Source: Nymphaea colorata (taxonomy: Eukaryota > Streptophyta > Magnoliopsida > Nymphaeales > Nymphaeaceae). From it: a stretch of 64,000 nucleotides of DNA. Below the pieces are notes generated by a model. That model had not been told where the DNA came from, did no database searches, and was given only the letters and a program-made list of their open reading frames with translations. Positions 45,866-57,299 of this stretch are shown here, one piece after another; the first letter of the stretch is position 1; each line of letters begins with the position of its first letter. The stretch lies in contig NC_045144.1 in the NCBI RefSeq assembly GCF_008831285.2, positions 12,823,858 through 12,887,857 of the forward strand, written 5' to 3'. Position numbers and translations under genes: made by a program.

Positions 45866-46149
45866 CACGTGCACCAACAAGCAGCACTACCCAACACCAG
45901 GAAACACAACCAGGAGGCGCGCAGGCGACGACGCTGAAAAAACAACGGCGGCGGCGCTGGAAAGGGCGACGGCGGCGGCGCTGAAGGGGGCGACGGCGCT
46001 GTAGAGGATGCCGGCGGCGGCGGAAACGGTGACGACGGCGGAAACGGCAGCGGCGGCGGCGGCAGAGACCAAAAACTGGCGGGCGACGGAAAAACGGCGG
46101 ATACGCTACTGGCACACCAACAATCTCACACGCGCTGGCTCTTATACCA
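45866..46149 (-). other. Copia leader and primer-binding site
   Basis: Leader rich in GGCGGCGGCG triplets (45945-46070). The Ala/Arg-rich open frames here are composition artefacts. The variant primer site abuts 46150. Confidence 0.85.
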
Positions 46150-46423
46150 TGTAGAAACACGCAATGGACAAGAGAAACGGAGAGGAAACACACGATATAT
46201 GTGGAAAACCTCAAGAAGAGGTGAAAAACCACGGAGTGGCTCTAACCTAGGGGCAAAACCGCAACCCTAGGAGAGAATATTATTATTCACTTAATCAACA
46301 AAACAGCAATAAGTGGGAATATAAGAGGGAGACCCGCCTAGGGAACCGAGCCACTCTCGGTTCCCACGCCCATGGGATTGGGTCCATATCCAGACCCAGT
46401 TCCCAATACACAATATTCTAACA
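46150..46423 (-). repeat. Copia 5' LTR
   Basis: 274 bp, TGTAGAAACACGC...ATATTCTAACA. Dyad with mismatches at 46374-46404. Confidence 0.92.
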
Positions 46424-47037
46424 GATTACTTGGAGACTTTTGCTCCCGTTGCGAAAATGAAGACAGTTAGAGTTGTTATATCCCTAGCTGTGATGAAGGA
46501 GTGGAAGATGTACCAAGTTGAGGTATTTTCTTGGTATTGAGATTGCTAGGTCTAGTACTGGCCTTGTGCTAAACCAAAGGAAATACACGTTAGATCTGCT
46601 GGAAGAGACTGGTAAATTGGGGTGTAGACCTGCTTCTACCCCATTTGACACTGGGCACAAGTTGAGTCTTAGAGATGGAGAGCCACTCTGTGAAGACGAC
46701 AAGGGAAGATTTCAGCGTCTGGTTGGAAAGTTGATCTATCTTACCCTAACGAGACCAGATATTACTTTTGTGGCGAATGTATTGAGTCAATTCATGCATG
46801 CACCAACTGATGCACATCTGAAGGCTGTGGACAGAGTATTATGTTACTTGAAGAAAAATCCCGGTAAGGGACTCTTGTATGTAAAACAAGAGACTGTGGA
46901 GATCGAGGGTTATTCTGATGTAGACTGGGCAAGTTGTGGTGATACCAGACGGTCTACTACGGGGTACTGTGTTTACTTGGGAGGAAATCTTGTCGTATGG
47001 AGGAGCAAGAGACAGGATGTCTGTTCTAGATCTAGTG
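46424..47037 (+). pseudogene. Copia RT/RNase H remainder of the 37462 element
   Basis: GIDYLETFAPVAKMKTVRV resumes after the target duplication. At 46518 the text jumps from MYQVEV straight to RYFLGIEIARSSTGLVLNQ, deleting the YVDD region. RNase H follows: GYSDVDWASCGDTRRSTTG, VWRSKRQDVCSRSSA, and breaks off at 47037 against LTR sequence. Confidence 0.9.
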
Positions 47038-48992
47038 CGTATTGGGATGTGACTTGAGGTTGATGTCTTACTTAAAGAACGTTATTGAGGAAGGAATTAG
47101 TGACGGTTTGATTGATGGTTGAAGGCTTTGATAATTCGAGGCAACGTCCAGACGTAAAGGAGGAGGCCTTGTGGAGAGCTCGTTGGTCGACACTACCTGT
47201 CGACACCCTCTTGAGGCGACAACACGTGCCTCAAGGATTTTATTTTTTGTATTTGTTCGTTTCTGTTTGAATGGTGTAGGCATCTAGTAGAAACCTTATT
47301 CTCGTTTATGTTTGCAGGTGCACCGGGCTCATCCCGTCGACCTTGAGTTCGAAGCTTGAGGCATTTTGAAGAATTTGGTGAGCGCGCCACAGGTATGGCA
47401 ACTTTCCAGGCAAATTCCTGCCTGGGGCAATTGTGTGATTGGGTGCTCCTAGGATCAAGGGATCCTAGGATTGTGATGTTAATTGATTGACTGTTTTGTG
47501 ATTGAGTATGTGTATGTTGCTTACATGATATGAATGAGTTAGAAAGATTATTAGTCATTCGATTTAAAAATGTTACGCATTGGCATGTGCATGCTAGAAT
47601 TGATATCTGTTTAGGACAGATGAGGTGGGGTATCGAGTCGAGTGTCTCCTCGACCCCAATTGTGTATTAGAAAGCATCATAGAATGATAATTGCATAGGA
47701 CAGCTACGAGCCAACCGCAGATCGAGACTACTCTCTGTGGATTGGCTAAGTTTTTCGAAGAGGTGATTGACATGATTGATGTGAGGATTGATGTGATGAT
47801 TGATATGAATGTGTATGTTGTTGCATATGCATTGCCATAGGCAATGATGCAAATGGATGTTTTGGAGGGTAGTTGTACCCGTATGGTATGACGGCTAGCA
47901 ATGACTGTTACTGTATGTATAGACCTCATGTGGAGGTAATCGGAGGTGTGGGTGCACTCGGGAAGTGTACTAACCTCGTGTACTAGCCAGTCATCTTGTG
48001 AATGTGTAACAATAATGATAAGAATGAATAACTAAGAGATGAGAGGCCAGTGGGATGTGGCTGTGTTTGGGAGACGTCCCCCTTGATTGCCACTGGTCTC
48101 GCCTGTCAGAGCGCAGGCGGTGCAAGGCCCCAAGGTTCTGTTGTGTGTTGTGCTTGGAGCGTTGGGCTCCTGCCTTCCCAACCTGGGTGTCCTAGGGAAG
48201 GCTGAGTATCTCACCTTGGACGTCACACATCCAGGGATGAGTGCTCTACCGCTGCAGCGGGTGAAATGGATCCATACTGTTATGGGCCACCACGGGGGTT
48301 GTCTCTCGGCTGTAGGCCGCCCGCGGTGTGCACGTGCCTGTGTTGCACCCACAGGAACTGTTAATGCACTAAAGTTAATGAAAATGCAAAGTGTTTGACA
48401 GAATGCATGTGACTGACGTATATGTGATTGATATGAATGCAAGTGTTATGTTTAAGCATGCTTCGCATGTGACTGATGTTGTGTTAGTGTGGCCATCAAG
48501 TGGCTTTTACGTGTCGCACTCAGACGCGACATGACGATAGATGGGTTGATATTTGTCCCTTTATTTGAGCCTTACTTGAGAGGGTTTGGCATTTTTCTGG
48601 CTTGTTGCCATACTGCGAAGGCTGAGCCTTCAGTTGTTTTCTTTTTCAGGTTTTGGCGGACCCGGGGCAACAGGTTGAGCGGATGGCTTCACTCACGTCC
48701 TACTGGGGTGGTTTTGGGATTGTCGTTTGTAGTGCCGGCGCGTCATGTTTTGGTTTTATTGATGTCTTCTTTTTGTTAGGCATCAATGTTATTGATTTTG
48801 GGGCATTTTGGTCATGCACATAGATGTGAATTTGTATGAAACAAAATGGTTATATTAATGAAAGTTCGCCCCATTGTTTTGTATTGCTTGGCTCATCGTC
48901 AATTTGAATTCTTTGGTAGTCACACCTCGATGCTTTATGTTTTGAGAAAAAAAAAAAAAATAGTTTGAGGGTTAAAAGCTCGGGCTGTGACA
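47038..48992 (+). mobile_element. Gypsy LTR, plus orientation, 5' truncated
   Basis: Reverse complement of 15421 to about 17360. It begins mid-LTR (GTATTGGGATGTGACTTG, equivalent to 17345-17361) and runs to the intact end GGGCTGTGACA at 48992. It contains the acceptor-like TTTATGTTTGCAG (47317), the hairpin (about 47640), the tRNA-like block (about 48240) and the CAGGTTTTGGCGGACCCGGGGCAACAGG block. The following GAAAG (48993) would be the right target duplication. The left partner is lost with the deleted end. Confidence 0.88.
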
Positions 48993-51372
48993 GAAAGAAT
49001 CGCCAGTTACTGAATATGACTCGGGCACTTCTTTTTCAACGTCATGTTCCAAAAAAATATTGGGGGGATGCTGTGTTGACCAGTGCGTATCTAATTAACC
49101 GCATCCCTAGTCGTTGTTGAATGGGCAGACGCCTCACTCTATGTTACCGGGGAGCCGTGAACCTTTCTCTCTTCCACCTAGAGTTTTTGGATGTGTTTAT
49201 TTTATTCACAATCACAGTCCTAATATTAAAAAACTTGATCCTAGGTCGGTTAAGGGCGTTTTTCTAGGTTATTCCCCCACTCAAAAAGGATATAAGTGTC
49301 GAGACCCTTCCACAGGTCGTGCCTATGTTACCAAAGATGTCACCTTCCTGGAAGATGCTTCATATTTTGGTGAGAATTCTCTTCAGGGGGAGAGGTCTAC
49401 AATGAGAGAAGAGTATTCTCTCAATCAAGAGATTCAGTTTACAGATTTTTTGGAATACAAGAAGGAAGAGATTGAGGTTACTAACCCTCTAGAGCGCAAT
49501 GAGGATGATGGATGTTCAACTGTGGATAAGGAGGGACATGACCGTTTGTTTGGGCAGGTTTACTCTAGGCAAAAGTCGCTTGCGGCGGGACCCACTGATG
49601 AAGCGATGCCCTTTGGTGACAAAAATGCTACTCCTTCCCTGGATGACCGAAGTCGTGCTCAAGAGATGTCAGTTGAAGGTACTCAGGCAGAGACTAAAAG
49701 TGAAGATTTACCCATTGCTCTTAGAAAGGGTGTCAGGTCATGTACTCAACACCCTATTGGTAATTTCATATCTTATTCTAGACTGAGCAAGGATTACAAG
49801 TGTTTTGTATCTTCTCTTTCTTTGGCTGTGATTCTCAGGACTGTTGCTGAAGCTCAAGGTGATTTCAAGTAGGCTGATGCGATGCAAGAAGAAATGGAAG
49901 CCCTGAGAAGAAACATGACATGGGAAGTTGTAAAGATTCCTGAGGCAACTCACTTGGTTGGATCCAAGTGGGTCTACACCATCAAATACAAACCAGATGA
50001 GGGTTTAGTCAGAAATATGAGATTGATTACTTGAAGACCTTTGCTCCAGTTGCGAAAATGAAGACAATTAGAGTTGTTATTTCCCTAGCTGTGATGAAAA
50101 AGTGGAGGATGTACCAACTGGATGTTAAGAATGCATTTCTCAATGGCGATCTCGAAGAGGAGGTGTATATGCGTATGCCCCTAGGATATGAAGAACCAGA
50201 AAAATGTTGTAAACTAAAAAAGGCTTTATATGGCCTCAAGCAATCGCCCAGAGCATGGTTCGAACAACTCAGACGAGTAATGCAACATTACGGCTACAAT
50301 CAAGGGAATGGAAACCACACTCTGTTTGTGAAGAGGAAAGAAGGGAAAGTCACTCTGTTACTTGTTTATGTGGATGACATGATTGTTACAGGTGATGATG
50401 AGGATGAAATCACAAAGCTAAAAGTATTACTGGCTGCCGAATTTGATCTCAAGGATCTTGGTAAACTGATGTACTTTCTTGGTATTAAGATTGTTGGGTC
50501 CAGTGCCGGCCTTGTGTTACATCAACGGAAATACACACTAGATCTATTGGAGGCGACTGGTAAGCTGGGGTGTGGACCAGCTTCTACTCCTCTTGATGCT
50601 GGGCACAAGTTGAGCCTTAGAGATGGGGAGTTGCTCTGTGAAAAAGCCAAGGGAAGATATCAACGTCTTGTTGGGAAGTTGATTTATCTTACCCTCACTC
50701 GACCAGATATCACTTTTGCTGTGAATGTACTGAGACAATTCATGCATGCAACGACTGATACACACTTGAAGGCTGTGGACAGAATATTGTGCTATTTGAA
50801 GAGGAATCCTGGCTAGGGGCTCTTATATGTGAAACAAGAGCCTGTTGAGATCGAAGGGTATTCTGATGCTGATTGGGCAGGTTGAAGGGTATTCTGATGT
50901 TGACTGGGCAGGTTGTGCTGATACTAGAAGGTCTACCTCAGGGTACTGTGTCTACTTGGGAGGAAACCTTGTTATCTGGAAAAGCAAGAGGCAAGATGTG
51001 TGTTCTCGATCTAGTGCAGAGGCTGAGTATAGAACTATTGCTATGGGAGTGTCAGAGTTACTACGGCTGAAAATATTGTTAGCTGATATCGGGATAGAGA
51101 TTGGAGGACCTATGAAGATGTACTGTGACAACAAGTCTGCAATCAACCTAGCCAATAACCCTGTACTACATGACAGAACAAAGCATGTTGAGATTGATCG
51201 TCACTTTATCCGTGAGAGGATTGATGCTAAAGAGTTAATCTTACCTTACATGAAGTCTGAAGACCAAACCGCTGATGTTCTGACTAAAGCTCTATTTTCA
51301 ACTTCTTTTGAAAGAAATGTATCCAAATTGGGCATGTTTGATATGTATGCCCAACTTGAGGGAGAGTGTTGA
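48993..51372 (+). pseudogene. Copia integrase end, RT and RNase H
   Basis: KNRQLLNMTRALLFQRHV and WGDAVLTSAYLINR, a frame break at about 49118, then NGQTPHSMLPGSREPFSLPP and GYSPTQKGYKCRDPSTGRAY. RT opening ALRKGVRSCTQHPIGNFISY, a stop at 49870 and a deletion near 49998 (KYKPD to GFSQKY) precede QLDVKNAFLNGDLEEEVYM, YGLKQSPRAWFEQLR and an intact YVDDMIVTGDDED. A stop lies at 50814. A 31-bp tandem duplication at 50853 and 50884 shifts the frame in RNase H (GYSDADWAG repeated), then SSAEAEYRTIA, YCDNKSAINLA, DRHFIRERIDAKE and the stop at 51370, which overlaps the LTR start. Confidence 0.9.
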
Positions 51373-51593
51373 AGCATGTAAAGATGGGTCTTGGGACCGG
51401 GTCTGGGTCCAGACCCGATCCAACTTATTACTTAAAGACTTGTAACCCTAATTTCTGGTGTGAATGAAGTTTTAAGAGAGAGAGAGTCTGGCGGCTAGTG
51501 AGCACTAGACCTCCTCACTTGTGGTTTTTTCTCCCTCTCGTTGAGGGTTTTCCACGTTACATTCGTGTTCTTCTCGCTTTTACTCTTTCTACA
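51367..51593 (+). repeat. Copia 3' LTR
   Basis: 227 bp. A polypurine tract GAGGGAGAG precedes it. Dyad GACCGGGTCTGGGTCCAGACCCG at 51394-51420. AGAGAGAGAGTCTGGCGGCTAGTG block. Confidence 0.88.
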
Positions 51594-52275
51594 CAATGCA
51601 CCAACAATGCTGCGATATTTGGTGAGGTTTTCATATGTTTCCCCATCATTTATACTCATCCTTTGGTTCAGAACACTCGATGTTTCAGCAGGCTTACAAT
51701 CCATCATGCATGTTCTATCCAATAGGTCAAGAGTATATTTCTGTTGCGTCAAGGTAAGATGATCTCCTTGCCTATCAATTTCAACCCCAAGGAAATATCG
51801 TAGGCTTCCAAGGTCTTTCATCTGAAAGTTTCTCATTAAGTTTCTCATTAACAGACCTTTTATCTCATCAAAATGTTTTTCCGAGTTCTCTGTAATGATG
51901 ATGTCGTCAACATATATAAGGAGGAGGGTAATAACATTTTCTTTCTTGAAAATAAAAAGGCAATGGTTGAGAGGACTGTTTCGAAATCCGTATTCCTTTA
52001 TTTTGTTTGAAAAACTATCAAACCATGACCGTGATGCTTGTTTAAGTCCATACAGGGATTTTTTCAGTTTGCAAACCCATTCGCTAGAGTCTTTTTCAAC
52101 AAAACCAAGAGGTTGCTCCATGAAAACTTCTTCTTTCAAATCACCATGAAGAAAAGCATTTTTAACGTCTAATTGATTTAGCTTCCACCCATATTCAACA
52201 ACAAGGAATATAATCACGCGAATGGTTCCCATTTTGATTAGGGGACTGAACGTCTCATCATAATCATGCCCAAAT
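51594..52275 (-). pseudogene. Copia RT, C-terminal part
   Basis: Minus strand: MGTIRVIIFLVVEYGWKLNQ, then LDVKNAFLHGDLKEEVFMEQP, KKSLYGLKQASRSWFDSFS, the intact catalytic YVDDIIITE, LGSLRYFLGVEIDRQGDHL, and KYRSIVGAL where homology ends. It continues N-terminally at 55473 beyond the solo LTR. Confidence 0.9.
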
Positions 52276-55200
52276 TGTCACACCCCAACCTTTTGACCCT
52301 CAAACAAATTTTTTTTTTATAAACCTAAAGCATTGAGGTGCGACTACACAACAATTCAAAAAAGATGGAGCTATGTCATTTAAAACCATGGGCAAACTTT
52401 CATTTATATAACAATTTCAATTCATACAAAGTCACATCTATGTGTATGACAAAAATGCCCCAAACCACAACTTTGATGCCTAATACAAATAAGACATCAA
52501 AAAGACCAAACCATGACGCGCCGGCACTACCAAAGACCCAAAACCTCCCCAGTAAGATGTGAGTGAAGCCATCTGATCAACCTGCTGCCCCGGGTCCGCC
52601 AAAACCTGAAAAAGAAATAACTGAAGGCTTAGCCTTCGCAGTATGGCAACAAGTCAGGAAAATCTCAAACCCTCTTAGGTAGGGCTCAAATCTAAGAACA
52701 ATCATAAAAACAATCTATCGTCATGTCGTGTCAAGGCATAGACACATCATTTGCCAAGAAAACCCCTAACATAGACCATGACATGAAAAGACCACTAAAG
52801 GGCCCCAGAAACACAATCTCAATTACATGCAAGGCATGCTTAAACATTTCATTTCAGTCATAGCATTCACATGCCCATCAATCACATACATTCGTTCACA
52901 CACATTTCATTCTCCTACATTCATTTTCATTAGCTTTAGTGAATTGACAGTTTCTGTGGGTGCAAACACAGGTACGTGCACACCGCGGGCGGCCCATAGC
53001 CGAGAGACAACCCCGTGGTGGTCCAGAACAGTATGGATCCATTCATCCGCTGCAGCGGTAGAGCACTCATCCATGGATCTGTGAATTCCAAGGAGAGATA
53101 CTCAACCTTCCCTACGACACCCAGGTTGGGAAGGCGGGAGCCCACGCTCCAAGCACAACACACAACAGTACCCTGGGGCCTTGCACCGCCTGCGCTCCAA
53201 ACAGGCGAGACCAGTGGCGAAAGCGGGACGTCTCCCAAACACAATGCCATAACTCACTGGCCTCTCATCTCTTATTCTTTCATTATTATCATTATAATTG
53301 CACAATCACAGAATGACCGGCTAGCTCATGAGGTTGGTTCACTTCACGAGTGCACCCACACCTCCAATTGCCTCCCCACGAAGTCTACACATAACATTTA
53401 ACAGTCATAGCTAGCCGTCATACAATACGGGTACAACTACCCTCCAATTCTAATCAATTGCATTATTGCCCACGGCAATACATATGCAACAATTCACAAC
53501 ATTCACATTCATAAAAATTCACATCTTATCAAACACATCAATCAAATCTTTCAAAACTTGGCCAAATCCCGGAAGGTAGTCTCGATCTGTGATGGCTTGT
53601 ATCTGTCTTATGCAATTATCATTCTATGATGCTCTCTAATGCACAATCGGGGTCGAGGAGACATTCGACTCGATACCCCACCTCATCTGTCCTAAGCAGT
53701 TATCAATTCTAGCATGCACATGCAAATGCGTAACAGTTTTCAAAACAAGCTTCTAATAGCTTTCCAAAACAGAACTTGTCACATGACAAATCATTCACAA
53801 TCACACACATCAATCACACCTTTCAAAACTTAGCCAAACCACGGAGAGTAGTCTCGATCCGTGATTGGCTCGTATCTGTCCTAGACAATTATCATTCTAG
53901 GATGCTTTCTAATGCATAATTGGGGTCGAGGAGATACTCGACTCGATACCCCACCTCATCTGTCCTGAGCAGTTATCAATCCTAGCATGCATATGCAAAT
54001 GCGTAACATTTTCAAAACATGCTTCTCGTAGCCTTTCAAAACAAATCATATCATATATCAAACAATTTGCATATCAAACCATTTGCATGCATACACACAT
54101 TCATTCACAAAACAATCCATCAATCACATCACAATCCTAGGATTCCACGATCCTAGGAACACACATTCACACAATTGCCCAGGCAGGGATTTGCCTGGAA
54201 TGCCGCCATACCTGTCGCGCGTCCACTAAACACCTTGAACTACGACCCACATTGCTCAAGGCCTACTTGACGTGCCCGGTGTACCTGCAAACATAACAAA
54301 ATGGTAAGTTCTCTACTCGTTTCGCTTACCATCGATACAAATCTGAAAATACCGTTATCGAGGCATGTCTTCGCTTCAAATGGGTGTCGACCCACGAAAC
54401 CCTCCAAAAAGGGTCTCTACCCAACCCACGAGGTTGCCACCAACGATTAGAACTCAAAACTTGTATTTGACTTATCACATGTACGATTCTCACTTGTTTT
54501 CCTTAGTTGAGGTGTCTTCCCCACCATTAGATTCTCAACATACAACGTATATGCACCTCAATAGAAGCATATTTCCCCAAGCTCACCAAAACGATTCTAA
54601 CGTTCTCCACAACAATACAATCTCTACCATGCTTCCTAATTGCTTCGAAAATCAACCCATCATGCTTATAAGATCATTGTAGACATGGATCATCGTTCCT
54701 CCACATGAGTCCTAGACCTTCCCCAAAATAGTAACGTCGTTAACAAACATCCTAATTCATCAAATCTTAAATTTAGCATGCTCCATTAATAATTATACAT
54801 GCTCCAACAACAAATATACAACAATCTAGGCTCGATTAGGCCTTGCTCACCCCAATTTAAGAGTCTGAACTGCTGCAGTCCTCCCGGCAGCCACCTCACA
54901 AGTTCGAGAGGTCCTCAAACGGCTAAAATCCCGCAATGCAGCCACACCAACGCATTCTAGCCGCTGTTATGAGGGGGAAGAACACATCCCCAAGCTGAAA
55001 TCCGATCAAACAATGATAAGAGAATCAAAAATCGACGAAAAGGAGGTTTAAGAGAGAGGTGTCTGTCGTTAGAAGAGGCCCATAGTAGTTGTAAAAGGGG
55101 GCTGTGAGAGAGGGAAAAGCGTGGGCAGAGGGTGCTGACGGAGAGGGGAGAGTGCAGGCAGAGGGAAGAGGCTCGAGCAGAGAGCATGGACAGAGAGAGA

Positions 55201-55472
55201 GTGCGGGAGAGAGAGCTGGCCGAAAAGGGAAACAACACGGGAGGGAGAGGAAGAGATAGAGAGAGAGACCGATGGCTCACCTGAGCGCCGCCGCCGCTGC
55301 ACCGACCTCCGTCTTCCTCTTCTCTACGTTGTGGTCATAGCAAAGGGAGAGACGAAGAGGGGAAACGAGGGAGACGAGGGAGAAGAGGGCGACGTCGGGC
55401 TCCCACGCTACTGGATTCGGGTCCGGGTCTGGACCCGATTCGGCCCACCTACAAAACGAGTCGAGCGTTACA
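52276..55472 (-). mobile_element. Solo gypsy LTR with CAAAT target duplication
   Basis: 3,197 bp, TGTCACACCCC...GAGCGTTACA, with exact CAAAT at 52271-52275 and 55473-55477 inside the RT frame of the host copia. No internal domain. Landmarks: tRNA-like block (about 53050), hairpin twice (about 53650 and 53925) because of a roughly 270-bp internal duplication, acceptor-like TATGTTTGCAG ending at 54285, donor-like CTCAG|GTGAGC at 55281/55280, and dyad 55416-55444. It is 170 bp longer than the solo LTR at 15421, mainly through the duplication. Confidence 0.94.
53548..54090. repeat. Internal tandem duplication of gypsy LTR segment
   Basis: Two degenerate copies with a period of about 270 bases: CTTTCAAAACTTRGCCAAA at about 53549 and 53819, each followed by the GGGGTCGAGGAGA hairpin and the AGCAGTTATCAATYCTAGCATGCA block. 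Confidence 0.8.
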
Positions 55473-57275
55473 CAAATTGTTGAGTAAATCCTTTTGCTAC
55501 CAACCTTTTCTATGTTGTCGTCAGGTTTGTATTTGATTTTGTATACCCACTTGGAGCCCACTATGTTTTTTCTGTGTGGCCTTGGAACGATCTCCCATGT
55601 TCCACATTCATGCAAGGCATCCATTTCTTCTCTCATAGCTTTTCTCCAATGATGTGATTTTGATGCTTGTTCAAATGAAGTAGGTTCTTCCTCCTTGCCA
55701 ACTTTTTCCATGAATAACTGAAAATCAAGTGATAAAGAATCATAGCTAACCCACTTGTGAATAGGATGGCTAATGCATTGGGATCTACTAAGGTGGGGCA
55801 TGTTGTCTTCTTCACTGTGAGCATTTCTGTCCCTTAGTCGTCGATTGTAGATATGACCCGAATACCGATGTGAATTGTTGCTCTGTTCTTCATTATTACT
55901 TTCGTGAACACTTGATGACTGTATTGGAACCTCTTGATTTTCACTTTGGGGCACATCAGACGACTGTATTGATCTCTCTCGAGCTTCACCCTGAGGCACA
56001 TCATTTTTTGAAATAGGATCTGCATTGAATAACTGTGTACTGGTTTACAGATCATAAGATTCAATGGTCATAGGCATTTCATTAGTATCATCAAAATTAT
56101 GTTCTTCAAAAGTAACATTTCTTGAAGTCTTGATACGTTTAGTTGTTGGATCATAGCATCGAAAACCTTTATATTCATCAACATATCCAACGAATCTACA
56201 CTGAATAGCTTTGTCTTGAAACTTGTTCCTCAAGGCTGCATCAACATGAACATAGCATACACAGCAAAAAATCTTCAATTTCTTATAATCAGGTTGTTTG
56301 CTTAAGAGTATGAAATATGGCGATTTAGACATTAAGAGTGTCATAGCCTCATAGGCAAACAATTTATTATGTATACAACTGTATGGAAGGCTTCAGTCCA
56401 TAAGGAAATGGGCACATTAGTATCATGCATCATTCTCATGGCGCTTTCATCTATATGTCGATGTTTGCGCTCAACTACACCATTTTGTTGTGGTGTGTAA
56501 GGACAGGAGATTTGTCTAGTTATCCCTTTTTCACGTAGAAATTCAATAAAATCAAGTGAAGAATATTCTCCCCCACCATCACATTGAAAATGCACCACTG
56601 TATGAAAATTTGGTTTGAATCATGACATAGAAGTTTTGAAATATGTGAAGCACTTTTGATTTGTGTTTCATGAAGTAAATCCAAGTGAATCGTGAGTAAG
56701 AGTCAATGAATAAGACATAATATCGTGAACCAGATATGGAATCAATAGGGGCTGGCCCCCAAACATAAGAAAAAATAATTTTAAAGGGTTTGGAAGTCCT
56801 TTGATTTATATTATGGAAAGATAAAACATGACTCTTACAAAGTTCGCAGCTTGAACATTTTTTGACACTTGAAGTAAGAGGTAAGCTTGATATTGGAATG
56901 AGACTATCTGTGACAAGTTTTTCAATAAAATGTCGACCACAGTGCCCCAATTGATTATGCCACAGATCAGATTCCAAAAATTGGTTAGAGTCCCTTACTT
57001 TTGATTGGAAATGACAAGGACTTGGTGACGCATTATGAGAAAAGAGAAAATGTCTTCAATCCTATACCAAAGGTGGACGAATCTTTGGGTAGACATTCCT
57101 TGAGGACATACATATTCCCTTGACGCTCCCCTTTAGTGAACATTTTCTTCGTTTGGAGGTCCTTGACATAGACAGAAGAATGTGTGAATTCAACAGAAGA
57201 GTTTGTATCATCAATGAGTTTAGAAATGAATATGATATTCTTTTTTATATTGGGAGCAAGAACAACATTGGACAA
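55473..57275 (-). pseudogene. Copia integrase and RT N-terminus
   Basis: RT start (about 55640-55495): MREEMDALHECGTWEIVP, NIVGSKWVYKIKYKPDDNIEKV. Linker 55999-55650. Integrase in four broken frames (56977-56045): LWHNQLGHCGRHFIEKL...CELCKSHVLSF, FSYVWGPAPI (first catalytic Asp position reads SYVW, not SDVW), FQCDGGGEYSSLDFIEFL, TPQQNGVVERKHRHI, and CCVCYVHVDAALRNKF. Pre-integrase 57275-57033: NVVLAPNIKKNIIFISKLIDD. Frameshifts near 56590, 56350 and 56045. Confidence 0.88.
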
Positions 57276-57299
57276 TGATAGAGAGGAATATGTGTATTT

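Larger units (their letters stand above)
41350..46423 (-). mobile_element. Complete nested copia element, 5,074 bp
   Basis: LTRs 41350-41625 (276 bp) and 46150-46423 (274 bp) differ by about 12 substitutions and one 2-bp indel by eye. The left end has mutated from TG to TA. The target duplication GATTA is exact (41345-41349, 46424-46428) and removing the element restores the host copia frame GIDYLETFAPVAK. Primer site: reverse complement of 46137-46149 is TGGTATAAGAGCC, one base from the usual sequence. The lineage differs from its host element. Confidence 0.96.
37462..47037 (+). mobile_element. Plus-strand copia, interrupted and 3' truncated
   Basis: 5' LTR 37462-37704, primer site TGGTATCAGAGCC from 37705, gag-pro from 38356, integrase and RT to 41349, a nested minus-strand copia (41350-46423), then RT and RNase H to 47037, where it stops inside the SRSSAEAEY box and a gypsy LTR begins. 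The 3' LTR is missing. Confidence 0.9.
48993..51593 (+). mobile_element. Plus-strand copia, 5' truncated, with 3' LTR
   Basis: Starts in integrase (KNRQLLNMTRALLFQ) at the gypsy LTR junction and ends with LTR 51367-51593 (TGTTGAAGCATG...TTTCTACA). The LTR differs clearly from that at 37462, so this is a second element, not the other end of the first. Confidence 0.88.

Noticed and set aside
45837-46232. Arg/Ala-rich frames near the copia 5' end
   Set aside because: GGC-repeat leader plus LTR; composition artefact.
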